A stretch of DNA of 64,000 nt, taken from assembly GCA_004028765.1 (NCBI GenBank), contig SAIX01000065.1, forward strand, positions 1 to 64,000, given 5' to 3'. Under the pieces are notes generated by a model, which searched no databases, was not told the origin of the DNA, and saw only the letters and a list, made by a program, of their open reading frames with translations. The stretch comes from Chitinophagaceae bacterium (GTDB taxonomy: Bacteria > Bacteroidota > Bacteroidia > Chitinophagales > Chitinophagaceae). Shown here piece after piece: positions 52,162 through 60,650 of the stretch. Both the position numbers and the translations under genes were made by a program. Each line of letters starts with the position of its first letter. Positions within the stretch are counted from its first letter, which is position 1.

Positions 52162-52341
52162 GTTGCGGAATTTAACAGGTAACAGAGAAGAGAAGCGGCA
52201 AAAATAAATAAAGCCCTGTATGAAACTTTACCGGTCGTAAAAATAATCCCGCCTTCGGGTTAAGAAGATACCTCCCTGATGAACCTGGCTTTGAAATTTC
52301 TGGCAGAAATAGTATTTTCAGGATAACCAAAACAATTCTAT

Positions 52342-52788
52342 ATGGGCATGCTGAAAGAATTCAAAGAATTTGCCATGAAAGGGAACCTGGTGGACATCGC
52401 CGTTGCCTTTGTAATGGGTGCTTCTTTCGGGAAGATTGTTACTTCTTTTGTGGATGGTATCGTAATGCCGCTGGTGGGGATGCTTACGGGTGGCGTGAAT
52501 TTTAATGACAAAGTGATTAAGCTGAAAGATGCGATCCCCGAGGTAAAAGATGCAGCCGGCAAAGTGGTTACTCCCGCCGTTGCAGAAGTGTCGGTTAAAT
52601 ACGGCACATTCATCACCAATGTATTTGATTTTATCGTAGTGGCTTTTTGTGTTTTCCTGATGATCAAAGCCATGAATAAAATGAAAAAAGAAGCCCCTGC
52701 TGCCGCTGCCCCTGCCGGACCACCTGAGCCCACTGCCGCAGAGAAACTCCTGGCAGAGATCAGGGATTCGCTGAAGAAAGTGGATTAA
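52342..52788 (+). CDS. mscL: large-conductance mechanosensitive channel
   Basis: Inner-membrane emergency valve opened by membrane tension. The 148-residue protein has the N-terminal amphipathic helix MLKEFKEFAMKGNLVDIAVAFVMG, the pore-lining first transmembrane helix ending SFVDGIVMPLVGML, a periplasmic loop, a second helix (FDFIVVAFCVFLMIKAM) and the cytoplasmic bundle LLAEIRDSLKK. The Ala/Pro linker before the bundle is longer than in E. coli. Confidence 0.95.
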   Translation: MGMLKEFKEFAMKGNLVDIAVAFVMGASFGKIVTSFVDGIVMPLVGMLTGGVNFNDKVIKLKDAIPEVKDAAGKVVTPAVAEVSVKYGTFITNVFDFIVVAFCVFLMIKAMNKMKKEAPAAAAPAGPPEPTAAEKLLAEIRDSLKKVD

Positions 52789-52798
52789 GTGACTATAC

Positions 52799-52867
52799 CG
52801 TGAATCGTTAATCGTGAATCGTGAACCCAGCTGCTGCAGGCAGCATTGACGATTGAGGATTCACGAT
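52799..52867. repeat. heptad repeat with two arms after mscL
   Basis: Four CGTGAAT-type units (52799-52826) face three ATTCACG-type units (52845-52867). A small GCTGC/GCAGC hairpin lies in the spacer. The block begins 11 bp after the mscL stop. Confidence 0.8.
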
Positions 52868-52948
52868 AAAACGCGTGGATAACTAATTTTCCCGGGCTGC
52901 CCGTTTTCGGGCAGTTTCGGCTTTCTTTGCAGCTAAAGATCCTGACCA

Positions 52949-53812
52949 GTGAACAATGTGAGTTACCAGATCAAATTGGAGCAGTTCGAAGGGCCGTTCG
53001 ACCTGTTGTTGTTTTTTATTGAGCGCGATGAACTGGATATCTACAATATCCCCATCACCAAAATCATCAACGATTTCCTTGATTTTATTCACCAGGGCGA
53101 GAAACTGAATATCGAGCTGAGCAGCGAGTTCATTTTATTTATCTCCACCCTGATGCGTATCAAGGCCCGTTTGCTGCTTCCGCGCAAGGAAGTGGATGCG
53201 CAGGGTAATGAAATTGATCCGCGCCAGGAACTGGTTGACAAGATCCTTGAATACAAACGTTTCAAAGAAGCCGCCGTTAAAATGGCCGAGATGGAAGCCG
53301 AGCGTATGCTGATGATCCGCCGCGGTAACCTGCAGCGTGAGATCGCCCGTATCGGCGAAGAAGCTTCGGAAGGAACCGAAATACAAACCATCACGCTTTT
53401 CAAACTGATGAAAGCTTTTGAAAAAGTGATGCAGCGTTTGCAGGACAGGCAGAACCGCCCGGTACACACGGTGGTCCGGTATAACTATACGATGGAAGGG
53501 AGCCGGGATTATATGCTCAGCACCGTACAGAAAGAAAAAACGGTTTCATTTGAAAAAGTATTTGATGTTTGCGAAGACCGTATCCATGCCATTTTTCTTT
53601 TCCTCTCTATCCTTGAACTGGCGCAGCAGAAATTTATGAAACTGCTGGTAGGGCAGGGCATGAATAATTTTATTGTTGAGTGGAATGAGAACCGCGAAGA
53701 GGAATTAAAAGCGGAAGGACTTACCGAAGAAGACGTTGCCATCCGTCCGGATGAACCGGTGGATATGGGTGATGGAGATACAGCTTTTACGGAACCACCC
53801 ATAGCAGAATAG
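52949..53812 (+). CDS. scpA: segregation and condensation protein A
   Basis: Kleisin subunit of the SMC-ScpA-ScpB condensin. The 287-residue protein has the N-terminal LEQFEGPFDLLLFFIERDELDIYNIPI signature that binds the SMC neck. A helical middle follows, then a C-terminal winged-helix part (DRIHAIFLFLSILELAQQKFMKLL). The start is GTG at 52949; a second in-frame GTG is three codons later. The last 26 bp overlap the end of the convergent L,D-transpeptidase-like gene. Confidence 0.92.
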   Translation: MNNVSYQIKLEQFEGPFDLLLFFIERDELDIYNIPITKIINDFLDFIHQGEKLNIELSSEFILFISTLMRIKARLLLPRKEVDAQGNEIDPRQELVDKILEYKRFKEAAVKMAEMEAERMLMIRRGNLQREIARIGEEASEGTEIQTITLFKLMKAFEKVMQRLQDRQNRPVHTVVRYNYTMEGSRDYMLSTVQKEKTVSFEKVFDVCEDRIHAIFLFLSILELAQQKFMKLLVGQGMNNFIVEWNENREEELKAEGLTEEDVAIRPDEPVDMGDGDTAFTEPPIAE

Positions 53813-54353
53813 GCCGCTTTCTTTGTTGAATGTACTTTTTCAATTCCTGTAAAAACAGCGGGGATACCGTTGGGCAGCCATTGCTGTTGCAGATCATATC
53901 CGGGTATACTTCTTTCTCAGGAATACAGCTATGTGCATGCAATACCACAAAACGTGCATAAGCCAGGTTATTGCTGCTGTCAAGGCCATGTAACTTGAAA
54001 GCATCTCCGAAATTTCCCCTGTAAAAATTACCTACCCTGTATTTCCCCAATGAACTGCATCCGCAGCCCTCTTTGTTTCCATACAAAACATTGGCACGGT
54101 ACTGGTTTCCACAGGCACCATGCGCCACCAGTCCGCTGGTAAGTAAGCTGCCATTGGTAAGGTTGTAAACAAAAAATCGCTTGCGGCCATTGTGAATGGA
54201 AAGATCAAGCATAAAACAGAGAGTGGTATCCATCTTGTTTGTTTTGCAGAACCTTTTAGCCTCTTCCAGTCTTGCGGTTATTTTATCAGTACTGGTGGGT
54301 CCGGGTGTGCGTAACTGAAATATCCCCAGTAAAGCAGCAGTGAAAAGCCACAT
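53787..54353 (-). CDS. murein L,D-transpeptidase catalytic domain family protein (YkuD_2)
   Basis: A 188-residue exported protein with a short N-terminal hydrophobic segment (WLFTAALLGIFQL) and a YkuD_2-type domain (PF13645). Conserved features are SGLVAHGACGNQYRANVLYGNKEGCGCSSLGKYRVG, HGLDSSNN, VLHAHSCIP and SNGCPTVSP, the last with the presumed catalytic Cys. The role is probably periplasmic peptidoglycan or peptide crosslinking; the activity is little tested in this subfamily. The ATG at 54353 is used because the longer start at 54392 would lie inside the dxs terminator. Tail-to-tail overlap with scpA is 26 bp. Confidence 0.82.
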   Translation of the reverse strand: MWLFTAALLGIFQLRTPGPTSTDKITARLEEAKRFCKTNKMDTTLCFMLDLSIHNGRKRFFVYNLTNGSLLTSGLVAHGACGNQYRANVLYGNKEGCGCSSLGKYRVGNFYRGNFGDAFKLHGLDSSNNLAYARFVVLHAHSCIPEKEVYPDMICNSNGCPTVSPLFLQELKKYIQQRKRPILLWVVP

Positions 54354-54383
54354 TCTTTTTCTCACAGAGATGTGACAAAACAA

Positions 54384-54411
54384 AAAATCCATACCGCGAA
54401 GTATGGATTTT
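54384..54411 (-). terminator. terminator of dxs
   Basis: GTATGGATTTT pairs with AAAATCCATAC (11 bp) around a CGCGAA loop; on the minus strand a T-run follows. It lies 20 bp after the dxs stop. Confidence 0.88.
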
Positions 54412-54430
54412 ATAAATCTTTTGCAAATGA

Positions 54431-56362
54431 TTATCCGTGTAACAGTTCAACCTTTAGTTTTTCTTTCATCAGTTCCCGTACAGCATCGGCAATACCTTGT
54501 GCATCATAGGCACATTCGCGGTGCAGTTCTTTTGGCGTGCCGTGCTCTACCAGCCTGTCGGGGATACCCAGTATTTTTACATCAGCTCTGTAGCCATATT
54601 TATTCATGAATTCCAGCACTGCGCTTCCGAATCCGCCTACTACCGTGCCATCTTCTACCGTAACGACCTTTGTATAATGGCTGAAAACCTCATGCAGCAG
54701 TTCTTCATCGATGGGTTTTACAAAACGGAGATCATAATGTGCGGGATTAATGCCCTGTGTCCGCAGTTCGCGGATGGCAGCCTGTGCAAAATTGCCCGGG
54801 TGGCCAAAACTCAGTATCGCGATTTCTTCGCCGTCTTTCAGTTTGCGGCCTTTCCCGATAGGTAATTCCTCGAAAGCGGTTTTCCATTCGGCCATCACAC
54901 CTTCCCCTCTCGGGTAACGGATCACAAAAGGATATTGGTTTTTTTCCAGTTGTGCGGTATACATCAGGTTGCGCAGTTCCTGTTCGTTCATCGGTGCGCT
55001 GATCACCATATTCGGTATACAACGCATGTAAGGAATATCATAACAGCCATGATGGGTCGGGCCATCTTCGCCCACCAGTCCGGCACGGTCGAGACAGAAT
55101 ACCACCGGCAGTTTCTGTATCGCCACATCATGCACCACCTGGTCGTAGGCCCTTTGCATAAAGGATGAATAGATATTACAGAAAACGCGCATTCCCTGCG
55201 TGGCAAGGCCGGCACTCACGGTTACAGCATGTTGCTCGCAAATGCCCACATCAAAAGCACGGTGCGGCATTTTTTCCATCATAAATTTCAGCGAGGAGCC
55301 ACTCGGCATAGCAGGGGTTACACCCATAATGGCGGCATTCTGTTCGGCCAGTTCAATCATGGTATGGCCAAATACATCCTGGTATTTGGGTGGCTGCGGG
55401 CCATCCGCTTTCTTTTTAAAGATCTCGCCGGTTACTTTATCAAATAAGCCAGGTGCATGCCATTTTGTTTGGTCTTTTTCAGCCAGTGCGTATCCCTTAC
55501 CTTTTACGGTAACAATATGCAGCAGTTTGGGACCGGGTATTTTTTTCAGATCCGTAAGGGTATCTACGAGCTTCGTGATATTGTGTCCATCAATGGGCCC
55601 GAAATACCGGATCTTTAATGATTCAAAAAGATTGCTGCTCTTGGTTACCACATTTTTTAAAGAGGCTTCCAGCTTGCCCGCCATTTCCCGCGTGAAATTT
55701 TTTCCAACGGGAAGTTTACCCATCAGGTTCCATATTTCATCTCTTACTTTATTGTACGTAGGAGAGGTACTGATATCGGTAAGGTATTCTTTCAGCGCAC
55801 CCACATTGGGGTCGATGCTCATGCAGTTATCGTTCAGGATGATAAGTACATCACTATCGGCTACACCCGCATGGTTCATGGCTTCAAAAGCCATACCGGC
55901 CGTCATCGACCCATCCCCGATCACGGCAACGGATTTCCGGTTCTCTCCCTTGTATTTCGCTGCCATGGCCATACCAAGGGCCGCAGAAATAGAAGTGGAA
56001 GAATGCCCTACCCCAAATGTATCATAGGGGCTTTCGCTTCTTTTCGGGAAGCCGCTGAGCCCTTTGTATTTGCGGTTGGTGACAAAATTATCGCGGCGGC
56101 CGGTCAGTATTTTATGCCCGTAAGCCTGGTGGCCCACATCCCAAACCAGTTGATCGTAAGGAGTATTGTACACATAGTGAAGTGCCACAGAAAGCTCTAC
56201 TACGCCCAGGCTGGCAGCAAAATGGCCTCCATGAACGCTCACAACATCCACGATGTATTGCCTTAACTCATCGCAAACCTGGTGTAACTGTTCGCGGGTC
56301 AATGTTTTAAGATCATCGGGGGCATTGATCTGCTGAAGAAGGGGTCCTGGCGTAATCTGCAT
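54431..56362 (-). CDS. dxs: 1-deoxy-D-xylulose-5-phosphate synthase
   Basis: First enzyme of the MEP isoprenoid pathway; joins pyruvate and glyceraldehyde-3-phosphate using thiamine diphosphate. The 643-residue protein has the TPP motif GDGSMTAGMAFEAMNHAG with LNDNCMSIDPNVG, an N-terminal HGGHFAASLGVVELSVALHYV, and the pyrimidine domain with DVGICEQHAVTVSAGLA and DRAGLVGEDGPTHHG. It is full length. It stands alone between the L,D-transpeptidase-like gene and the divergent histidine kinase. Confidence 0.97.
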   Translation of the reverse strand: MQITPGPLLQQINAPDDLKTLTREQLHQVCDELRQYIVDVVSVHGGHFAASLGVVELSVALHYVYNTPYDQLVWDVGHQAYGHKILTGRRDNFVTNRKYKGLSGFPKRSESPYDTFGVGHSSTSISAALGMAMAAKYKGENRKSVAVIGDGSMTAGMAFEAMNHAGVADSDVLIILNDNCMSIDPNVGALKEYLTDISTSPTYNKVRDEIWNLMGKLPVGKNFTREMAGKLEASLKNVVTKSSNLFESLKIRYFGPIDGHNITKLVDTLTDLKKIPGPKLLHIVTVKGKGYALAEKDQTKWHAPGLFDKVTGEIFKKKADGPQPPKYQDVFGHTMIELAEQNAAIMGVTPAMPSGSSLKFMMEKMPHRAFDVGICEQHAVTVSAGLATQGMRVFCNIYSSFMQRAYDQVVHDVAIQKLPVVFCLDRAGLVGEDGPTHHGCYDIPYMRCIPNMVISAPMNEQELRNLMYTAQLEKNQYPFVIRYPRGEGVMAEWKTAFEELPIGKGRKLKDGEEIAILSFGHPGNFAQAAIRELRTQGINPAHYDLRFVKPIDEELLHEVFSHYTKVVTVEDGTVVGGFGSAVLEFMNKYGYRADVKILGIPDRLVEHGTPKELHRECAYDAQGIADAVRELMKEKLKVELLHG

Positions 56363-56534
56363 CCGGGATGGTTTTAAATGTAAAAATACGTTTTTCAGGC
56401 TCCCAAACTGCCTGGTTCTCCTTTAACGCCCGATTGCAAATATGGTTCGGGGGATGAAAACCGTAAATTCTGCCAGACAGACACCGATTTTGCCATTAAT
56501 CAAATTTAGCGGGGCTTTGGGCGGGCTTTCCTTC

Positions 56535-56542
56535 TATATTTG
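56535..56542 (+). promoter_or_regulatory. -7 promoter element of the LytS-type kinase, TATATTTG
   Basis: Exact TAnnTTTG match that ends 7 nt before the ATG at 56550. This supports the shorter start over the ATG at 56442. Confidence 0.55.
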
Positions 56543-56549
56543 TTGGAAC

Positions 56550-57605
56550 ATGAGAAGTAAATCTTCCCTATACTGGAGCTGTCAGCTCGGAGGCTGGTTA
56601 TTCTATGGCCTTACAATGGTGTTCTTCGCATTTATTTTCGAGAACAAGACCAACCATATCCTCTACCCCCGTATTGCCATCACGATCCTTTTCGGGTTGC
56701 TGTTCACGCATTTGCTGCGCGAACTCATTATCCGGCTCAAACTGCGCCCGCCTATCCAGGTGCAGGGCTGGTGGCTGTTAACCGTTACGGTGATCTGTAT
56801 CATCGTTCTTTTTAACCTTGCCAACAGTGCCATCGTGGAATGGCTGCAGGTGTATGATCCCAAGATCAAGATCTCGGTGGAGAAAAGGTTTTTATCCAAT
56901 CTTTTTCTCGATTCGCCCCTGGTGCTGGTATGGGCCTCCATTTATTATGTATGGCATTATGTGGAACTGGGTTCCAAGAACGAGATCCAGAAAGTGCGGC
57001 TGGAAAGTTTGGTAAAAGAACTGGAACTTAAAACGATCAAATCGCATATCAACCCGCATTTTATTTTTAATGCGCTCAACAGTATCCGCGCACTCGTGGA
57101 TGAAAATCCCGAAAGGGCAAGAACAGCCATTACGGAACTGAGCAATATCCTGCGCAGCAGTATGCAGGCTGAAAAAATGGAGACTGTTCCTTTTGAGAAG
57201 GAATTGAATATTGTAAAAGATTATCTCGCACTGGAACATATCCGGTTTGAAGACAGGCTGCAGGTGGAATACGATATTGATGAAGATACCCTTGACCAGC
57301 CGGTACCGCCGATGATGCTGCAGACGCTTGTGGAGAACGCGATCAAACATGGCATCAGCAAACAGAAAAACGGGGGGTCTATAAAAGTGATCTCCGATTA
57401 CCGCGACAGCCATCATGAACTGATTGTTCAGAATTCAGGCCATATCGAAGCCAACAGCTCCAATACCGACGGGTTTGGCATCAACAGTACGCGCAACCGT
57501 TTAAAACTGCTTTTTGGGGGCAATGCCGCCTTTGACATCCGTAATATCGGCGGGGATATGGTAGAGGCTTCCGTAAAAATGCCCGTGCAGGAATTACATT
57601 CTTAA
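56550..57605 (+). CDS. LytS/YehU-type sensor histidine kinase
   Basis: Membrane kinase of a two-component system. From ATG 56550 it has 351 residues: four hydrophobic segments in the first about 130 residues, then the His_kinase domain with phosphoacceptor His166 in KSHINPHFIFNALNSIRAL (PF06580). An ATPase domain follows with LVENAIKHGI and DGFGINSTRNRL. There is no extracytoplasmic sensor domain, so the membrane helices probably sense the signal. The LytTR regulator gene begins 22 bp later. Confidence 0.9.
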   Translation: MRSKSSLYWSCQLGGWLFYGLTMVFFAFIFENKTNHILYPRIAITILFGLLFTHLLRELIIRLKLRPPIQVQGWWLLTVTVICIIVLFNLANSAIVEWLQVYDPKIKISVEKRFLSNLFLDSPLVLVWASIYYVWHYVELGSKNEIQKVRLESLVKELELKTIKSHINPHFIFNALNSIRALVDENPERARTAITELSNILRSSMQAEKMETVPFEKELNIVKDYLALEHIRFEDRLQVEYDIDEDTLDQPVPPMMLQTLVENAIKHGISKQKNGGSIKVISDYRDSHHELIVQNSGHIEANSSNTDGFGINSTRNRLKLLFGGNAAFDIRNIGGDMVEASVKMPVQELHS

Positions 57606-57627
57606 AATCAATTTATACATTCGTATC

Positions 57628-58359
57628 ATGGCAATCAAAGCAATTATTATCGATGATGAACGACTGGCCCGCAACGAACTCAAGAAACTTTTGCAGGACC
57701 ATTCCGATATTGAGGTGATCGAAGAGGCGGCAAATGTTGACGATGGGATAGAGAAGATCGAAAGCCTGAACCCCGACCTGATTTTCCTCGATATACAGAT
57801 GCCGGGCAAAACCGGTTTTGACCTGCTGGCAGAAGTGGAAAAAGCACCCAAAGTGATTTTCACCACCGCTTATGATGAATACGCGATCAAGGCATTTGAA
57901 GTAAATGCGCTTGATTACCTCTTAAAGCCAATTGAACCGAAGCGACTTGCCGATGCCATTCAAAAATTACAGGCAGAAATATTCAAAGAGAATGTTGGTA
58001 TCAATTCGCTGAACCGGGGGCCGCTTACCGAGTTAGACCAGGTATTTGTAAAAGATGGCGAACGCTGCTGGTTTGTAAAACTGGGCGAGATCCGTTTGTT
58101 TGAAAGTGTGGGCAATTATGCCAAAGTATTTTTTGGGACACACAAACCCCTTATCCTGAAATCGCTGAATGCATTGGAAGAAAGACTCGATGAAAGAATG
58201 TTCTTCCGTGCCAACCGTAAACATATCATCAATCTACGATGGATCGAAAAAATCGAACCTTATTTCAATGGTGGCCTGCTGGTTGACCTGAAAGGCGGTG
58301 AAAAAATTGAAGTGAGCCGCAGGCAAACGGTTAAGTTCAAAGAAATGATGAGTTTATAA
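57628..58359 (+). CDS. LytTR-family response regulator
   Basis: DNA-binding partner of the upstream kinase. The 243-residue protein has a receiver domain (acidic pair Asp9/Asp10, phosphorylated Asp55 in LIFLDIQMPG, conserved Lys in LLKPIEP). A C-terminal LytTR domain (about 140-243) contains IRLFESVGNYAKVFF and RANRKHIINLRWIEKIEP. It probably binds direct repeats upstream of target genes; targets cannot be inferred from this window. A terminator follows 14 bp after its stop. Confidence 0.92.
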   Translation: MAIKAIIIDDERLARNELKKLLQDHSDIEVIEEAANVDDGIEKIESLNPDLIFLDIQMPGKTGFDLLAEVEKAPKVIFTTAYDEYAIKAFEVNALDYLLKPIEPKRLADAIQKLQAEIFKENVGINSLNRGPLTELDQVFVKDGERCWFVKLGEIRLFESVGNYAKVFFGTHKPLILKSLNALEERLDERMFFRANRKHIINLRWIEKIEPYFNGGLLVDLKGGEKIEVSRRQTVKFKEMMSL

Positions 58360-58373
58360 AAATCGCTGTAGAG

Positions 58374-58402
58374 GGCCGCATCAAACTGCGGCCTTTCTTT
58401 TA
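58374..58402 (+). terminator. terminator after the kinase-regulator pair
   Basis: GGCCGCA (58374-58380) pairs with TGCGGCC (58387-58393) and is followed by a T-rich run. Confidence 0.8.
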
Positions 58403-58429
58403 TCTTCACCACCCCCAAAATATGCAACC

Positions 58430-59734
58430 ATGAAAAAAACATTTTTATTTTCTGCAGCAGTACTATTGTCGGCAATCGGCTTTGCACAGAATATCGATAA
58501 GATCATCAATGCCAAAGAAGTGGAAAGGATTGAGCAGACACTTTCATCCGATGAGATGCAGGGCCGGCGCATATTTACACCCGGGATCGAGAAGGCCGCA
58601 GCATTTATTTCCGAGGAATTTAAAAAGATCGGTTTGCAGACACTGAACAATACCAGCACTTATCTTCAGCCTTTTTCATTGATCAGGCCCAAACAGATCA
58701 GTTGTACTGGAGTAGTGGACGGTATTACGTTGAACCCTGCAAAAGAACTGATCGTTGTCCCCGGAAAAGAAACGGTAAGTGCAGATGAAAAATCGGGATA
58801 TGAAAAAGTTTCAATCGCCCCCGGCCTTAACCTGATAACCGAAGCTCGGAAATATGTTAACCAGGGAAAAAGTTACCTCGTGGTGGTGGATACCTCTTAC
58901 ACAAAACTTTTTGCAGGGCTGGCAAGGTTTAAAAACCAGGTTTACCGGTCAGAGTTCAGTACCATATTTGTTCTCTCTGCAAAAATACCCGGTACATTTT
59001 CTGTAGAAGCGAAACATGAATTTGCCGAGCAGAAACTGGCGAACGTGGTAGGGATCATTCCCGGCAAAAGCCGGAAGAACGAGTATGTTATTTTTTCAGG
59101 GCACTATGATCATTTAGGTATCAGGCAGATGAAAGACAGTTCCGGGAAAATTTTGCCGGATTCCATTTTTAATGGGGCCAATGATGATGCAGCTGGAACA
59201 ACAGCTGTGATTATGCTGGCAAAATATTTCAAAGAGCTGAAGAACAATGAACGTACACTTGTATTCGCCGCATTTACCGGCGAAGAAGCAGGTGCATTGG
59301 GGTCAACCTATTTCTCACGCCAGTTCAACCCGGCTGAAGTGGTGGCGATGTTCAATATTGAAATGATCGGAACAGAAAGTAAGTGGGGAACAAACTCAGC
59401 TTATATAACGGGTTACGAAAAAACGGATATGGGTAAAATTCTTCAGGCAAATCTTACCGGAACCGGTTTTACTTTTTATCCTGATCCTTATACGGCACAA
59501 AATCTTTTTTACCGCTCTGATAATGCCACACTGGCGAGACAGGGCGTTCCGGCACATACCATCTCCACATCTAAAATGGACAGTGAACCCAATTACCACA
59601 AAGTGAGTGATGAGATCGGCACACTGAACATGGCCAATATGGCGATGATCATCAAAGCCATTGCATTAAGTTCCCGCGGGATCGTAAGTGGGAAAGAAAC
59701 ACCTTCAAGGGTGGATACTTCGAGTTTACGATAA
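58430..59734 (+). CDS. secreted M28-family metallopeptidase
   Basis: A 434-residue exported zinc aminopeptidase-like enzyme. The signal peptide is KKTFLFSAAVLLSAIGFAQ. The catalytic domain holds the expected zinc and catalytic residues: SGHYDHLG, GANDDAAGTTA, TGEEAGALGS and the final PAHTIST histidine. The usual metal-binding Asp after the GEE motif is replaced by Glu in MFNIEMIG, a known variant. A protease-associated-like insert lies before the catalytic part. A TATCTTCA -7-like element is at 58401-58408. Confidence 0.88.
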   Translation: MKKTFLFSAAVLLSAIGFAQNIDKIINAKEVERIEQTLSSDEMQGRRIFTPGIEKAAAFISEEFKKIGLQTLNNTSTYLQPFSLIRPKQISCTGVVDGITLNPAKELIVVPGKETVSADEKSGYEKVSIAPGLNLITEARKYVNQGKSYLVVVDTSYTKLFAGLARFKNQVYRSEFSTIFVLSAKIPGTFSVEAKHEFAEQKLANVVGIIPGKSRKNEYVIFSGHYDHLGIRQMKDSSGKILPDSIFNGANDDAAGTTAVIMLAKYFKELKNNERTLVFAAFTGEEAGALGSTYFSRQFNPAEVVAMFNIEMIGTESKWGTNSAYITGYEKTDMGKILQANLTGTGFTFYPDPYTAQNLFYRSDNATLARQGVPAHTISTSKMDSEPNYHKVSDEIGTLNMANMAMIIKAIALSSRGIVSGKETPSRVDTSSLR

Positions 59735-59739
59735 GAAGG

Positions 59740-59894
59740 GCTGAATGTGAAATGTGTAACGCTGAATGCAGAATGCATAATGCTGAACGCTTGTTTAGTA
59801 CGATCGTGTTGTTTATATTCTCCTGGTTGATACAGTAAATACCCTGGATAAATCAATCATGCCTTCAGCGTTGAGCCTTCAGCATTTGGCATTC
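59740..59894. repeat. heptad repeat with two arms between convergent genes
   Basis: Seven GCTGAAT-type units (59740-59788) face four AGCATTT/AGCCTTC-type units (59867-59894). The first arm begins 6 bp after the peptidase stop; the second ends exactly at the stop codon of the GGGP synthase gene. Confidence 0.82.
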
Positions 59895-60650
59895 TCACGC
59901 ATTCACAGGTGCACTATGCACAGCAGCGCCGATTTCTTTGATGAGAGAAGGGTCTTTTTCAATGGCATTCCCTACCACGATCACATCTGCACCGGCTTTA
60001 CAATTCCTATAGGCTTTTTCAGGTTCTGTAATACCGCCACCGATAATCATCGGGATCTCGATACTGGCAGCCACTTTTTCGATCATGGTTTCGGTGATGG
60101 GGCGTTTGGCACCGCTGCCCGCATCCATATATATCAGCTTCATGCCGAGCATCTCACCAGCCATGGCGGTACACATCGCGATTTCATTTTTATCGGCGGG
60201 AATCGGGGTAGCATTGGAAATATACGATACGGTGGTGGGGGCCCCGCCATCGATTACCATATAGCCTGTGGGCATGATCTCGAGCCCGCTGTTTTTTACA
60301 AACGGTGCGCTGATCACATGCTGGCCAATCAGCAGTTCGGGGTTGCGCCCGGAGATGAGAGATAGATACAGTAAGGCATCGGCATATTTACTTACCTGCG
60401 AAGGGGAACCCGGGAACAATACCACGGGTATTTTGCAATCGGCTTTGATCTGGCGGATACATTCATCCAGATGCGTGGAGATCACCAGGCTGCCGCCCAC
60501 GAAAAAATAATCCACTTTTGCTTCGGTACCGAGCCGGATCAGTTGCTCAATTTTGACATTGTCCACTTTGTCGGGATCGATCAGAACGGCGAAAGATTTT
60601 TTCCCTGCGCGTTTGTTCGTGGTAAACTGATGGTACAAAGCCTGCTTCAT
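59895..60650 (-). CDS. geranylgeranylglyceryl phosphate synthase family protein
   Basis: A 251-residue TIM-barrel prenyltransferase of the archaeal GGGPS/bacterial PcrB family. Archaeal members make the first ether bond of membrane lipids. Motifs are FAVLIDPDKVD at the N-terminus, FVGGSLV, VLFPGSPSQVS, IYMDAGSGAKRPI and IGGGITEPEKA, which bind glycerol-1-phosphate. Homologues in Chitinophaga and Flavobacterium have been shown to be true GGGP synthases, so the reaction here is likely; the lipid made from the product in these bacteria is not settled. No glycerol-1-phosphate dehydrogenase gene is visible nearby. Confidence 0.9.
   Translation of the reverse strand: MKQALYHQFTTNKRAGKKSFAVLIDPDKVDNVKIEQLIRLGTEAKVDYFFVGGSLVISTHLDECIRQIKADCKIPVVLFPGSPSQVSKYADALLYLSLISGRNPELLIGQHVISAPFVKNSGLEIMPTGYMVIDGGAPTTVSYISNATPIPADKNEIAMCTAMAGEMLGMKLIYMDAGSGAKRPITETMIEKVAASIEIPMIIGGGITEPEKAYRNCKAGADVIVVGNAIEKDPSLIKEIGAAVHSAPVNA

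Noticed and set aside
56442-56549. Upstream start of the LytS-type kinase
   Set aside because: The added 36 residues have no family similarity, and an exact -7 promoter element lies within them, just before the ATG at 56550.
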